Assembly (NCBI GenBank): GCA_003993805.1
Contig: RSEF01000002.1
Location: 69,621,346-69,685,345, forward strand
Origin: Himantopus leucocephalus
Lineage: Eukaryota; Chordata; Aves; Charadriiformes; Recurvirostridae
DNA length: 64,000 nucleotides
Direction: 5' to 3'
In this document: piece after piece, positions 9,301 to 20,701 of the stretch
Layout: each line of letters opens with the position of its first letter
Position numbering within the stretch: the stretch's first letter is position 1
Made by a program: the position numbers and the translations under genes
The notes under the pieces: generated by a model
The model's database searches: none
The model's input: only the letters and a program-made list of their open reading frames with translations
Told to the model about the DNA's origin: nothing

Positions 9301-10780
9301 CTGCTTTTGCCAAGCTTGATCTAACAATGCAGCAGCCTGGGGTGGGTTTGTGTTGATTGACAGAAGCGATACACAAAACAACCCCCCAACAGCTAACTGG
9401 TGTGCCACCCACTGAAAGCAGAATTTATACTGAAGACCTTTAAATGGTGTGGGGAACGCATGTGCTGAGTGAAGCCCTATAGGATGAAAACAGGGAGTAG
9501 GATGCGTGGAGTAGTTGGGTGAGACCTTTCACGTCCTTTCAGAGAAATTGTGCAATGAGATATACGGGAGGGCTCAGCGATTTGTTAATGACTTGAGTGC
9601 TGCTCCAGGAGAACAATTGTGTAAGCTGTGGAACAACACATAGTATTTGTGTGTGATTAATGAGAATTTGTCATCTGAAATACAGTCAGAGCAGTGCTTT
9701 CGTAGCTGTGTGCCTCAAACTCTCAGAGCCAACCCACGGTGGAATATTAGGGGAATTACTCAGCAGATTACTTCCATGTTGTTTTTGTCAGCTTATTCAT
9801 CCTAACGCCCATTTGATAAAAGGAAGGGGGTGTGAGAGTTTGCGTTATGCGTTTTGTTAGTGTCTAACTTGTGGCTCTTCAAAAGGTCATGGGTACTTGA
9901 AGCTGTTTCAGACTGGTCAGACCACGGCTATTAGTCACGGAGCATTATTCACTCAGTCCCTTTCTTTCTTTTCTCTTCCCCATCCTTTTTGCTGAAGAAG
10001 TGATCTTTGGAGAGGAAACAATAGCTGAAGGAAACTTTTTTTTTTCCCGGATGTTGAGTTTTTCCAGCGGAATTTAATAGAAATTATTGGCACACTGTCG
10101 GCTACAGGATGACCTGACCTCCCCCGTGACAGTTCATCAGAGCTGGATGCAGGACATGTCTTAGTAGTTTTGTCTGCTTGTTTTCCTGTCGTGTCAAGTG
10201 TGGTGGTTTTGCTGTACTCCTGCTCCTTATGAGGAGACCTTCCAGGATTTAACCGGTTTTCTGTTACGGGCTGCCTGTTCTGTAAGAATTACTTAACGCC
10301 ATTCCTCAAAGTTTCTCTTTCAGTTACTTCTTAGGTAAAATAGCTGGGTTTTTGATAAATAAGTGAAAATCTGTCAATGCTTGCCTGGATGAGGACCCCG
10401 ATTGACACTCATTAATGTGACATATCTACCTTTTGTAAGCGAAAACTGGTAGAGGCCTATGCTGTTAGCTGTTCATATCGCAGTAGAACCTATCGAATAC
10501 ACCTTTGAGCCTGTGTTTGTCTTGGTTCTGTATGGTTATTAAAAGGTGTTCCTTGCCCCAAAAGTAAGTCTGTGTGACAGACAACTGAGTGGAAATGAGA
10601 AGTGTCAAAAATACAAGGTATTTTAGGAAACTAGTTGCTGCGCATAATTCTTAGTCAATCAGCAGCTGTAATGTTTTTATAAGCCATTTGATAAATGAGT
10701 GTTAAGACTGGCAAAAAAAGAATAAAGGATAGTTTCTCCAGTGAAAACAAATGGAAACTATTTTAGTTTATATACTGTTA
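9301..10780. other. Non-coding, nothing recognised
   Basis: AT-moderate DNA without a supported gene, repeat family or RNA gene. The longest frame (9660-9860, plus strand) has no recognisable domain. Confidence 0.5.
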
Positions 10781-10990
10781 TGGTCCAAGATGCAATGATA
10801 GAACTGTGACCTGTATGTTTTTGGAATATGCCTCAAAACAAACAAAAGGCATATTTCTGTTCAGGTGATGAACAGAAAGGCCTTNGTGGTCCAAGATGCA
10901 ATGGTAGAACTGTGACCTGTATGTTTTTGGAATATGCCTCAAAACTAACAAAAGGCATATTTCTGTTCAGGTGATGAACAGAAAGGCCTT
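10781..10990. repeat. 104-bp direct duplication around a single N (likely assembly artefact)
   Basis: Copy one is 10781-10884 and copy two 10887-10990, separated by N (10885) and one base. They differ at two positions (A/G and A/T). A perfect-length duplication that breaks exactly at an unknown base is what results when overlapping contig ends are placed side by side instead of merged. A 61-codon minus-strand frame that runs through the N repeats itself for the same reason and is not a gene. Confidence 0.85.
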
Positions 10991-12182
10991 TCAGACAATA
11001 GACTGGATATAAATTCATGCTAGAATAATGTTTTATTTAGGTTGGCATCTAATTTTTAAATGTCTAGAAGCCAAAGCTTATTTGAGTAAAGTCTTAGCCT
11101 TTATTTTTATGTGCCCATGAACAGTAACGTGTAAATCACAGACTATCCAGCAGCAGATAATTACTGTGGTCTGATCAGACCTTGATGAACGGAATGGCTC
11201 CAATAGCATAATGTACTTATGTAAACTAAAGTTTTATACAGTTTCCAACCCAGTTCATGGCTTTGTGGAGAGTGCTATTTTTGTTGTTTTCACAGGAGGG
11301 CTACAGCAATTTTCTTGTTCAAATGTTTTTATGAGGAGGAAAAACCCTGCATTTTCAGTATCTGCATAAGTAACAGTGCAAAACACTTGCTTTCTGCATG
11401 CAGTTTCAATGTGCTGTCAAGATGTCACCTGCCTGAGAATTAGAGCTTTCCCTCGGGGAGTAAGGCTGTGGGGACAGCTGTGGCTGGAGCCTTGCACACC
11501 CCAAGTCTCGTCCGAGGCCAGGCGACGCCTCCACAGTGTGCTCCTGCCACCCACAGCAGAGAGGATCTTGGCCAAGGATGCAGCCCTCAGGGAAATTTGG
11601 GAGATGTGAAAAGCTGTTGCTGATGGATCCTGAATGAGCATTTTTATTCCTTAGGTATCTTTTTCTCTATTTATTCTATTTCTCTGTTACTGGTGCTGTT
11701 GTATCTTGATGTGCTGGTGAAGGCCTGCAGAACAGCCTGAGACTTGAACTTTCCTAGAGTTTAAGGTACTCATGTTTCAGGATTTTCATTACTTTGTCTC
11801 CCTAAGTGCAGTCTTTACTGATTTCACAATTGAGCAAATAATTCTCGTAGTAATAGCGTTGTTGCTGGGGTGGATTTAAGGCTGTGAGATAAGGTTTGTG
11901 TGGAAGGAGGGGTATGTTCTTGCAGGAGGAGGCCATGTAGCTGTGCAGATGAGCAGGCGTGCTCTGGAGCTTGTGGGCACTTCCCTAAGCATAGAAGAGA
12001 CAAGAATGAACTTCAGGCAATGCTGCGACACGTCTCTGGGAGGAGGGGGCAAAGCCTCCTGCAGCTTTAGCTATCACAATTCTCATTTTTCTGTTCAGAG
12101 AGGTGGTTAAAAGTTGCTTGTCAGCAATGGCTTTCTGACACATCTCCCCGCATTTCCCTCCCCATCTCCAAAACCGTATTTT
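10991..12182. other. Non-coding, nothing recognised
   Basis: No supported gene. Overlapping frames on both strands at 11376-11641 are shadows of one another in GC-richer DNA with no domain. Confidence 0.5.
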
Positions 12183-12632
12183 ATAGAATCACAGAATGGT
12201 TAGAGTTGGAGGAGACCTTAAAGATCATCTAGTTCCAACCCTCCTGCCATGGGCAGGGACACCTCCCACTAGATTAGGTTGCTCAAATCTCCATCCAACC
12301 TGGCTTTGAACACCTCCAGGGATGGGGAATCCACAACCTCTCTTGGGCAAACTGTTCCAGTGTCTCACCACCCTCAGAGTGAAGAATTTCTTCCTAACAT
12401 CTACTCTAAATCTGCCCTCTTTCAGTTTAAAACCGTTACCCCTCGTCCTATCACTACACTCCCTGATAAAGAGTCCCTCCCCATCTTTCCTGTAGGCCCC
12501 CTTTAACTACTGGAAGGCTGCTATAAGGTCTCCCTGGAGCCTTCTCTTCTCCAGGCTGAACAACCGCAACTCTCTCAGCCTGTCTTCCTAGAATAAGTGC
12601 TCCAGCCCTCTGATCATCTTCATGGCCCTCCA
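12183..12632 (-). mobile_element. CR1 LINE, 5'-truncated 3' end
   Basis: The plus strand begins ATAGAATCACAGAATGG, the complement of the octamer repeats (ATTCTGTG-type) that end CR1 elements in birds. It continues with characteristic CR1 blocks: AAAGATCATCTAGTTCCAAC, CCATGGGCAGGGACACCTCC, GAAGAATTTCTTCCTAA and CTGATAAAGAGTCCCTCC. The element is therefore on the minus strand with its 3' end at the left. It stops near CATGGCCCTC at 12621-12632, so only the 3' untranslated and terminal part is present, as for most CR1 copies. The plus-strand frame at 12279-12506 lies antisense within it and is not a gene. Confidence 0.95.
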
Positions 12633-15600
12633 CGCTTCTTTACCAGGTGCTGACCCTGCGGGCAGACACGGCTCAGACTACGCCTGCCGGGTATGGTGAG
12701 GCCGGGGACCAGTTTGTGGTGCTTGAGCAAACCAGGGTATCTACTGCCCCTAAATACCTCTGTGCTCATCTGGGTGAGTTAGGAGTGTCGTGAAAGCATG
12801 CACAAGTGGGTCCTCCTTGCAACAGGGGGTAAATGGCTCCCTGTACAGCTCGAGGCCAAGTGCCTGCCAAGGACAGGGTCCTCACTGAAAGCTGCACCTG
12901 ACCACAGCCTTCCCTCCCCACCCCAGGAAATAAATGACAGAAACAGTAATAAAAAGTAAAGTGTGGGTGTTTTAAAGCAGGCCTTCTGGCCACAAGAAGG
13001 GGACAGGCACGCTGCTGCCAAGCCTGGGTGACCCCCTGCACCTGGGAGGATGGTTGCTCCCCGTTGAGCTCGCCTCGTCCCCCCTCACCCCATGCCTCTG
13101 AGCTGATCCCCAGCGTCACCCGCTCCTCTCCCCTTTCCAAGCCCCACATGGTGAGTTGGCTGAGCTCTGGGTGGCAGGTCTCATCTGTTCCCCCGGGGAA
13201 AAGGTGGTTCGTGAGGTGCCTGCTGCCTCTCCACCAGGGAGAGGGACAATGGCCTGCAGCCAGCCATGGCTGGTCTTCGGCCTGAAGTCACTGCATGCCA
13301 TGCTTTCTCACTGGAAGCTTGGCCTTGGTAAAGGCACAGCCAAAATTAGAGGGAAGACCTTGGAGTGTCACCCCCAAATCCTCCTTATGGGTGTCTCTTG
13401 TGTGGGCTTGCTCCACTTCAGTGCACTAGTACCTCATGGGTCTCATGTCCTTGAAAACACATCTGCCTTCTCTTTTTGAGGGGGTTAGTTGCCCGCATGC
13501 TGGCTGGTCCATGAATTGCAGATTTTGGCAATATGGTCCTTTCTGTGTTTCATACTGCTGGTGCTCTGTGCTGCCATATAGTGTAGATGCAGGTCCCAAA
13601 ATAACCTTGAGGCTCTCTGGCTTGGTGGGGAGCAGATGTGCTGGCAACACAGTGCACTTGGCTGCAGAGAAGGGGGATGTTCTGGCTCCGCTTTCCTCGG
13701 AGCATGTCTCTTCCAGCTAGTCTCTTACGTGACGTTAATGGTAGCCTGAACATATGGGCAGGGGTATGAGGATCGAGCAGTGGCCTGTGTGTGTCAGTCC
13801 ATGGGGAATGGATGTAAAGCAGGAGGACAAAGTGGAAAAGAGAGATGCACCAGAGATGCACCAGACTTTGTGTGATCGAAAGGAATTATTTTTTTTAATC
13901 ATCTTTGATTTAGGGAGTTTCCATTCTTCTCTTGGCTACAGATTAACAGTTGAATGGTGCCAGCTTTGTACATAATCATAAATATATGCATAATTTTGAT
14001 ATTGTCTTCAGAGGTATTAGAACCTCTGATAGAAAAATTGCCAAGGGGGATTGCAATGTTAAACCTCAAAAAGACACAAAAGTCACATGACCCTTTAAAG
14101 CAAAATCCTGAAAACCTGGTATGTTTTATTCAGCAAAGACTATTATAATAGTTGAAAGGAAAACCATATTGTCCAAGAGCAGAGAAGGGAAATAGTGCAA
14201 GCTAAGTTAGCTGATCATCTCCTCACCGCACTATGAGAGTTACTTCAGTGCTTCCTGCAAGGTTTCAAGACCCAGTGGCTTCTGTAAATCTGCTGTATGG
14301 TTGTTATCCAGGTGTCTACATTTTTGCTTCCCCTGAACTTAGAATAGATAGAGAATCATCATTCTAGCTACAGGCAGGACAATACAACCAGGTGTTATCT
14401 GAACTTTGGATGCAGATACCTGCCAAGCACCTGAGTCCTGATTTGCAGCAACTCGTATTGCACATCTACGGAGAATCTTCCCATCGTGCCAAATTGGAAA
14501 GAATGGATTTGGGGATGGAAACTCAAATTAACTGTTTGAAAGAGTGTGCCAGGCTCCTTTCACTTGGAGCTTTAAGCAGATAGAAGCATAACTCATAAAA
14601 GGTGAAGGGTAAATCCGTCCTCATGTTAGCTTACCTTTACTCTCTCAGTATGTTAATAATTGGTGGGTCCTGGCAGAAAATATTTTTTCCTTGACTTGTG
14701 GATAGTATCCATAAAATACTTACACATGTAGCAAGCAGCTGCATTGTGATGTGTTCTTATAAGATGATGTAATGCTGCAATAATCACTTCTGAATCATTA
14801 CTGATTTATGAATTGAGAATGTTTGCAAATTATGGTTAAATTTAGCTAGCTCAAGTGAAATTCATGTCAGCTTGGTCAGGTGGTACATCTGGGACTGTTG
14901 GTCAGTGCTCCAGTTGGGGATTTTGCTCCATTGGCATGGTCTTTTACATTGGCTTTCCAGAAATACTTATTTTGGTGGTCTGTCATGGAGGGAGTGGGGA
15001 AGGAAAGGCAAAATTCTGACAGCTCTCATGTGTTCTGCTGGCAGTATTTGGAGCTGTTGGTGGAAGAATGACTTGATTCCATCCATCCCTCGTTCTAGAC
15101 ACGTTTCAGATGTTGGGCTTTCTGAAGAATGAGGCGGTAGGTTGAGAGATGAAACACTTGGGATCCACAAAACCAGGATGCTGGTTCTGAAAGGGGCCCT
15201 TTTTTATCTGCATTAATGTTTGCCGTGTGGTCAAAGAATCCTCCCTTGTCTCCCATTTCCTCAGGCTCCAGTTAATTTCCTGATGTCTTGGCAGGCGATG
15301 GGCAGCTTGGAGCAGGAAGCTGGTAAACCCAGTTTTAAATTCATGTTTTCAGTGAGGAGCTGTTAGTATATGGACACCTAATTAAAGTAATAATAACATA
15401 TCTAACATTTACCTTGCACCTTTTCTTAATCCTCAAAGACCTCAGCTGCCTTTGAGATGGAGCACAACGTGCTGATCGTGCATAATAATGTCACAGAAGG
15501 GTTTGAAAGGTGGGGAGGAATATCTGGTCCATGGAAACTGCAAGAGGGCATAGTAGAATTATAGCTATTTCAATGGGACAGTATAATGTTCCAGAAAGGA

Positions 15601-18600
15601 GAAACTGCCCTACTGACAGGGTGCCTGGAGAGACAGGCAGAGATGATGACTGCTATAAAGGACCTGGTCTTTGTAATTGCAGGAAGTTTTTTGCTGTATA
15701 AACCCAAACTGAACCTCTTGAGCTTCGATTTAGCAGATGTGTCTGCTGGTTGTGTTTAAAACAAAAAAAGTTGCAAGATATAATTCCTTTTTCTTTCTAT
15801 TTTTAACTAGCCTTGTTTGTTTTTAATGAGGCGGTTGGGTCCTGAATTATTTTCAGGCTGGATCACCTTGGTATATTCTGGGAAGAATGACCTTTTGTCA
15901 AAGAGGCTGTGGAAAAAGTATAAAACGTCCAGACTCATGCCAGGTTAAAGCAGTCTTATAGATCATGCTCTAGAAATATTGACTGTGATCAACAGGGGTA
16001 CAGGGAAGCCAACTGATTATGAAGACCAGCTGAGAAAAGAAACTGCAGATGGAAGATAACCACTTTCCCAGAATGTCCGTGGTAAAGGCTTTGTGGAAAT
16101 TAGCAGTGGGTGCACAAACGTGTGCCTTCGTGTAGGATGAGACTAGTTTGCGTGACTGGGTGCAGATCCAAGTTTTAAGAAGTGCGGTGTTGCACCCTGG
16201 GAGCCCCCTTGCTGATTGGTTTATTACAGAATAGTCTGTAGTCTGGGAGGATTAGCTAAAATCAAGAACAAACCATCCTGAAGGAGTTGGCTTTTCTGCA
16301 TCTGGAATCACGCCACAATCATTTAATACGAGAGAATCAGCCCCATAGTAATGGAGGGAATTTTTTCAAGATCTCTTGTTCCCACCATAGCTATTGTGCT
16401 CAGTTGATGGCCATTAAACCAGAGGCTTATTTCATTTTTATAAGAATTTTCTTGCTTGAAAAAAATGAAAGTTATGAGCTGAGTGCCCTATATTTGCTAC
16501 TCCCTAAGTGGAATATAGAGATGAAGGAGGGAATTTTGGTGATAGCCAACTGCTGATTGAGTGAATTGCTTTTAGCAGCATGGAAAAAAAAGTGTGAGAA
16601 CACCGTGAGCTATTATTTTACAATTATCCTATTTTTGCCACTGTGGGCTTCTTCAGGATTCAGACTCTGGGTAAAATACTGTTGTTTCCCCCTCTCCCCC
16701 CCCTGTAGTTGCTGGATATAAATACACACTTCTTTTCCAAAATGCGGCTTTCCCCTTATAGCCAGTCAAGAAGAGTGCATCAATCTCTGGTTTTGGTTGT
16801 ACCTTTGTTAGATTTTGGGGGGAAATACCACACTGTTTTGGCTTCCCTTGTTGGTGAGACTGAGACTATGCCCTTTATTACTTTGTTTAAACTGGCCCTG
16901 AGATTTAGAGATGCCAGTACCTCTTTGACCTTTAAGAGTACATGGGTTCCCACCAACCCTTGCTAGAGCTACTTTGCCAATAGTGTAACAGGCAGAGGAC
17001 TTATTTTTGTAGAAATGTCAGCAGAGTCTTACTGTTACCTTTCTGTTGAGTAGTTGTCTGCCGTTGGACTGGGCTAACTTTTTTTGGAAGGAGGGAAGAG
17101 ACAGTTTTGCCATGTGATGCATTTATTTTTGAAACAAATAAAAACTCAATGCCTAGAAGCTAGGCTTTAAAGCATATAGTAAAGTTGAGCCATCACATAG
17201 ATCAAGATTACTGAGTCTGTGTTCAAAAATATTAGAGGGTTTGTCATCAGAAAAAATGTTGAAATAATTTATATGTCTAATACATTCAGATAATGTATTG
17301 AAATCCATCTTCTCGCTCTGTTTTTTTGGCTGTGTTTGGAATCAGAAATACCAAAATACCACAAGGGAGTCTGCTCTCATGTTACTTCTTGCCAAGCCAG
17401 GGCTGGAAATACTTGAAATTTCATGAGAAAGGGCTTTCTCTAGGGAGTTCAGTCCATTTGTGCAGGCTTGTGTGGTGCTCAGATGGTTTGAATCATTTAG
17501 ATAAGGATCAAATCTTTCAGATGTTTGACTGTCTCCCAAATCTGAACCTGTTTGAAGGGTGGATCCTCCATTTGTGGTCTTCCTAAAATTGAATACCGAG
17601 TTTATCAATGCTGATATGTACCTTGAACCTACTGCTGCTTGTAGCGGAGACAAGTGAAAGCAATTTTAGCCTTGAAGGCAGTGGGAGCGGATCCTTCGCT
17701 CTGAAGGCTGTGGTGGGACTTTGAGGATGTGTAGCCATCCCGGCTGTGGCCGCTGTGCTGATTCTTCAGCTCGTGTTTGGCTAGCAGCGCATTTGCCTTC
17801 AGCTAGGCTGACACAGATCTGGAAGCATATGCAATGGCTGCTACTTCATGGAGTATTTGAGTCAGGCCAGCGTGCATCTGTTGTGGGAACAAATGAAAAG
17901 CAAGTACAAAATCTTTTCTCAGTTTGTGTCACGCTCTGTGGTATTTTCTGCCTCCTCTGCCAACTGATCCTGAGAACACATGCTTTGCCTCTTTCCTCTA
18001 ACCACTTTCTTTTCCCAGGTACCAAAGTACTCTTCTATTCCTCCTCTTCCTGCACTGAAACAATTCACAAAACCTAAAATCAGGAACAAAAAGAAAGAGT
18101 TGTCATGGTTGGCAGGAAATGGAAGCAGCACCATAATGTTTCTAGACGTGTCAAGCATATGTTATGTTGTGCTGGCACAGAAATGTGCAAATGCAATGCT
18201 CAGTTTCTGAGTCTTTCAGATTTTAGGAAGTACTTTATATAAGTGGAAATGAATGACTCTGAGATTTGGGGTTCTGATTGCTCTGTTAGGGCCTGATCCT
18301 TACAGCAGATGTCCATGCATGCTCAACCAAAAGGAGTCCTCCATGACTACTCCCTTGCATAAAGCTCAAAGCTGCATAAACGCAGTCTCCACAAACTCCT
18401 GACCTCCCACTTTCATTTTAGAGTGCATCATGCAGGGGAAACAAAGTGTTTTTTTAAAAATCAGGATTATCAGGACTTTCATAGCACCACCAGAGATTAA
18501 AATGAGTATCTTCCCACAAGTTCCTGTGCTACTTTCAGAGGTCATATGGCTTCAATGGTTGTTCCCTTTTTGGGAAACAATCAGGTTTTGATACTTTCCA

Positions 18601-19998
18601 GGCTGGTGTGATATTGCCACCGGGTCTGTGCAGCATGTGGTTTCTCCAACTGTAGGGGTTACCCTCTGTTTTACAGCAGCTTGCTCACCACAGTCCTGGT
18701 ACCAAACAGATCAACATCACGAGACATTTTAGCTGATAAGGTAAGTCCAGTCACCTTTGCCATGCATGCTCAGTCATCTGGATCCAAGGTATCTGTGAGA
18801 ACAGATGGGTGGTTCAGAGCTTCCCTCCGCCATTTCCAAAATCTTAGCCTTAAAAACCTTGAAATTGCTTGAAATGGGAACTTAACAAAAGTTACATGAA
18901 ACAAAAAACTGAATTGAAGCTTCCCAACGTATAATGGGAGCATAAAGACTTTCTATCTCCCTCGTAGACCTTTAACTCATTGATCTGACTGCCTGGACAA
19001 ATCAGAGAGCAAATCCCCCAAGAGCAAACTCCCTTCACTTGGGATCACCCTTCTGTTGCAGTTTACTCTCTTTGTGCTTTAATTTTGTCTTTGGTTATGC
19101 ACTCTGATTTGGGGGAACTCTTAAATCAAAAGATAAATTAAGTGCTTGCCTAAGTTTTATTAAGGTCAATGGGACTCAAGCATAGGTTGTGCCAACTAGG
19201 GCAAGAATTAAACATGTTTGATTGGGACTTCTTAATATGAACTGAAGGAAAAAAAAGGTGGTAAATAATTCTTTTTCCATGCTTCTGATTATCTTCAACT
19301 TTCAGACACACATTAGAAATAAACAACTGAGCAGTTATGATTTTCTTTTTGGTTGTTGTTTTCAAGATAGTGCTAGCACTTCTGCTTATCCTTCTTAGTG
19401 GAAGATAAAATATTTAAATCTGAAGTAATTTTATAAAGCAGCTTCATCAGAGCTTATTTGTTTATTACAGCGTTCATGATTGTTGTGTAAATAAGATGAG
19501 GAAGCTATTTTTGGCTTCTGCCTGCTTGTCCTCAGAAGGAGTCATGTGTACACCAAGATGGTGACTGAGTGCAGCTGGAGCTCCTGATAAGTCTCATTTG
19601 ATGTGAGCTGTATGAGGGGATAATTAGCAAGAAGAGGGTCAAAGATGAGGCCTCTTGCAGAGTGACAGACGGAACGGCATAATTCTGATCGCAGCAGCCA
19701 GCTCTGCAATAAAGTGATGAAAACTACCTCATCCTTTTCAGTTGCATTGATCACTTCTGGGGCTTCTGCCTGTGCATTTCTCTTTCCTCTATTTTGCCAC
19801 AGCCTAGAAAAAAGCTGCTCTGAGGCAGGCTCTTTGCTCTTAACCAAGACACATGGGAAGTATTTTTTTAACCCTAAGGTAACCGATGCATACAACCTGT
19901 CCTGTGAAACAGGGTCAACAGAGCTCTCTAGTTTTACAGTGCTGCTTCTCAGCAGCTGACCTCAATGAATAGATGGCACTGAAAAGGATGCAAAACGA
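12633..19998. other. Non-coding, no supported gene
   Basis: Moderately GC-rich from about 12640 to 13700, where long overlapping frames on both strands (for example 12766-13149 minus and 13156-13479 plus) show no domain or codon pattern that favours one of them. A pyrimidine tract ending in CCCCCTGTAG at about 16680-16708 looks like a 3' splice site ahead of an 85-codon frame (16709-16966), but the peptide is not recognisable and no matching donor can be assigned. A fragment near 15400-15450 faintly resembles the tail of an ancient SINE. Nothing else stands out. Confidence 0.5.
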
Positions 19999-20085
19999 GT
20001 CCTGTGGTCCTGGGGTAACAAATGCGATCAGGCGGGAGCCCTCTGCTAGAGTCAATGGCATGGGGATGTTGGCGAAGGCCTCGGT
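19999..20085. repeat. Unclassified 87-bp repeat, copy A
   Basis: Aligns without gaps to 20615-20701 with 16 differences by eye (about 82 percent identity). The shared core is GGGAGCCCTCTGCTAGAG, followed by GGATGTTG and CGAAGGCCT. Both copies point the same way, 616 bases apart. I do not recognise the family; it may be an old SINE or a local segmental duplicate. Confidence 0.75.
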
Positions 20086-20614
20086 TTGCCTTGCTGCTTT
20101 GTATGCTCAGATCAGGGTAAAACACAAATGTGTTATTTACCCTGAGATAACAAAAATTTATACACCTGTTTTCTAGCAATGGAGGAAATACCTAACTGCA
20201 AACAGGGTGAACTGCAACAGGAGAATTGCTAGATAGGGGGTGCAGTAGCAGGTGAATTTGAAGTGGATTTGCTCTCTACTTTGCTCAGGTCATCAATTAG
20301 TTAAGTGCCTAGTAAGAAGACAGATGGGAGAAAAACATTACTCCTAAAAGCTATATTCCATTCATATCAGTCCTGGGCAAAACAACTTGATTTTGTTAGC
20401 TCTAGTTCTTAACTTCATGCTCCAAGTTGGATTTGTTCACAGCTTTTTAGGTCCCTCAGCATGGCTGTGAGTTTGCGGTGTTTGCTGAAGCCGTGACTGG
20501 GATAGGGGAGGCTAGAAGGGGAGGGGTGGACCAGTGTTGGTGGCCTGTAAGCAAAGTCACCTACTGATTTCATTGAACCAGTGCTGTGAACCCAATGCAG
20601 TGGAAATGTGTGAT

Positions 20615-20701
20615 GTTCTGTGGTTGTGGAGTAACAAACGTAAGCAGGTGGGAGCCCTCTGCTAGAGACACTGGTGTGTGGATGTTGCCGAAGGCCTTGG
20701 C
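20615..20701. repeat. Unclassified 87-bp repeat, copy B
   Basis: Partner of copy A at 19999-20085. Minus-strand frames through both copies share the peptide pattern GLRQHPH...SSRGLPP, which reflects the DNA similarity rather than proof of coding. Flanks of the two copies are not alike, so the repeat is about this size. Confidence 0.75.

Noticed and set aside
12279..12506. 75-codon plus-strand frame
   Set aside because: It lies antisense inside the CR1 3' end.
16680..16966. 3' splice-site-like pyrimidine tract before an 85-codon frame
   Set aside because: Peptide unrecognised, no assignable donor, and similar tracts occur elsewhere in the window without exons.
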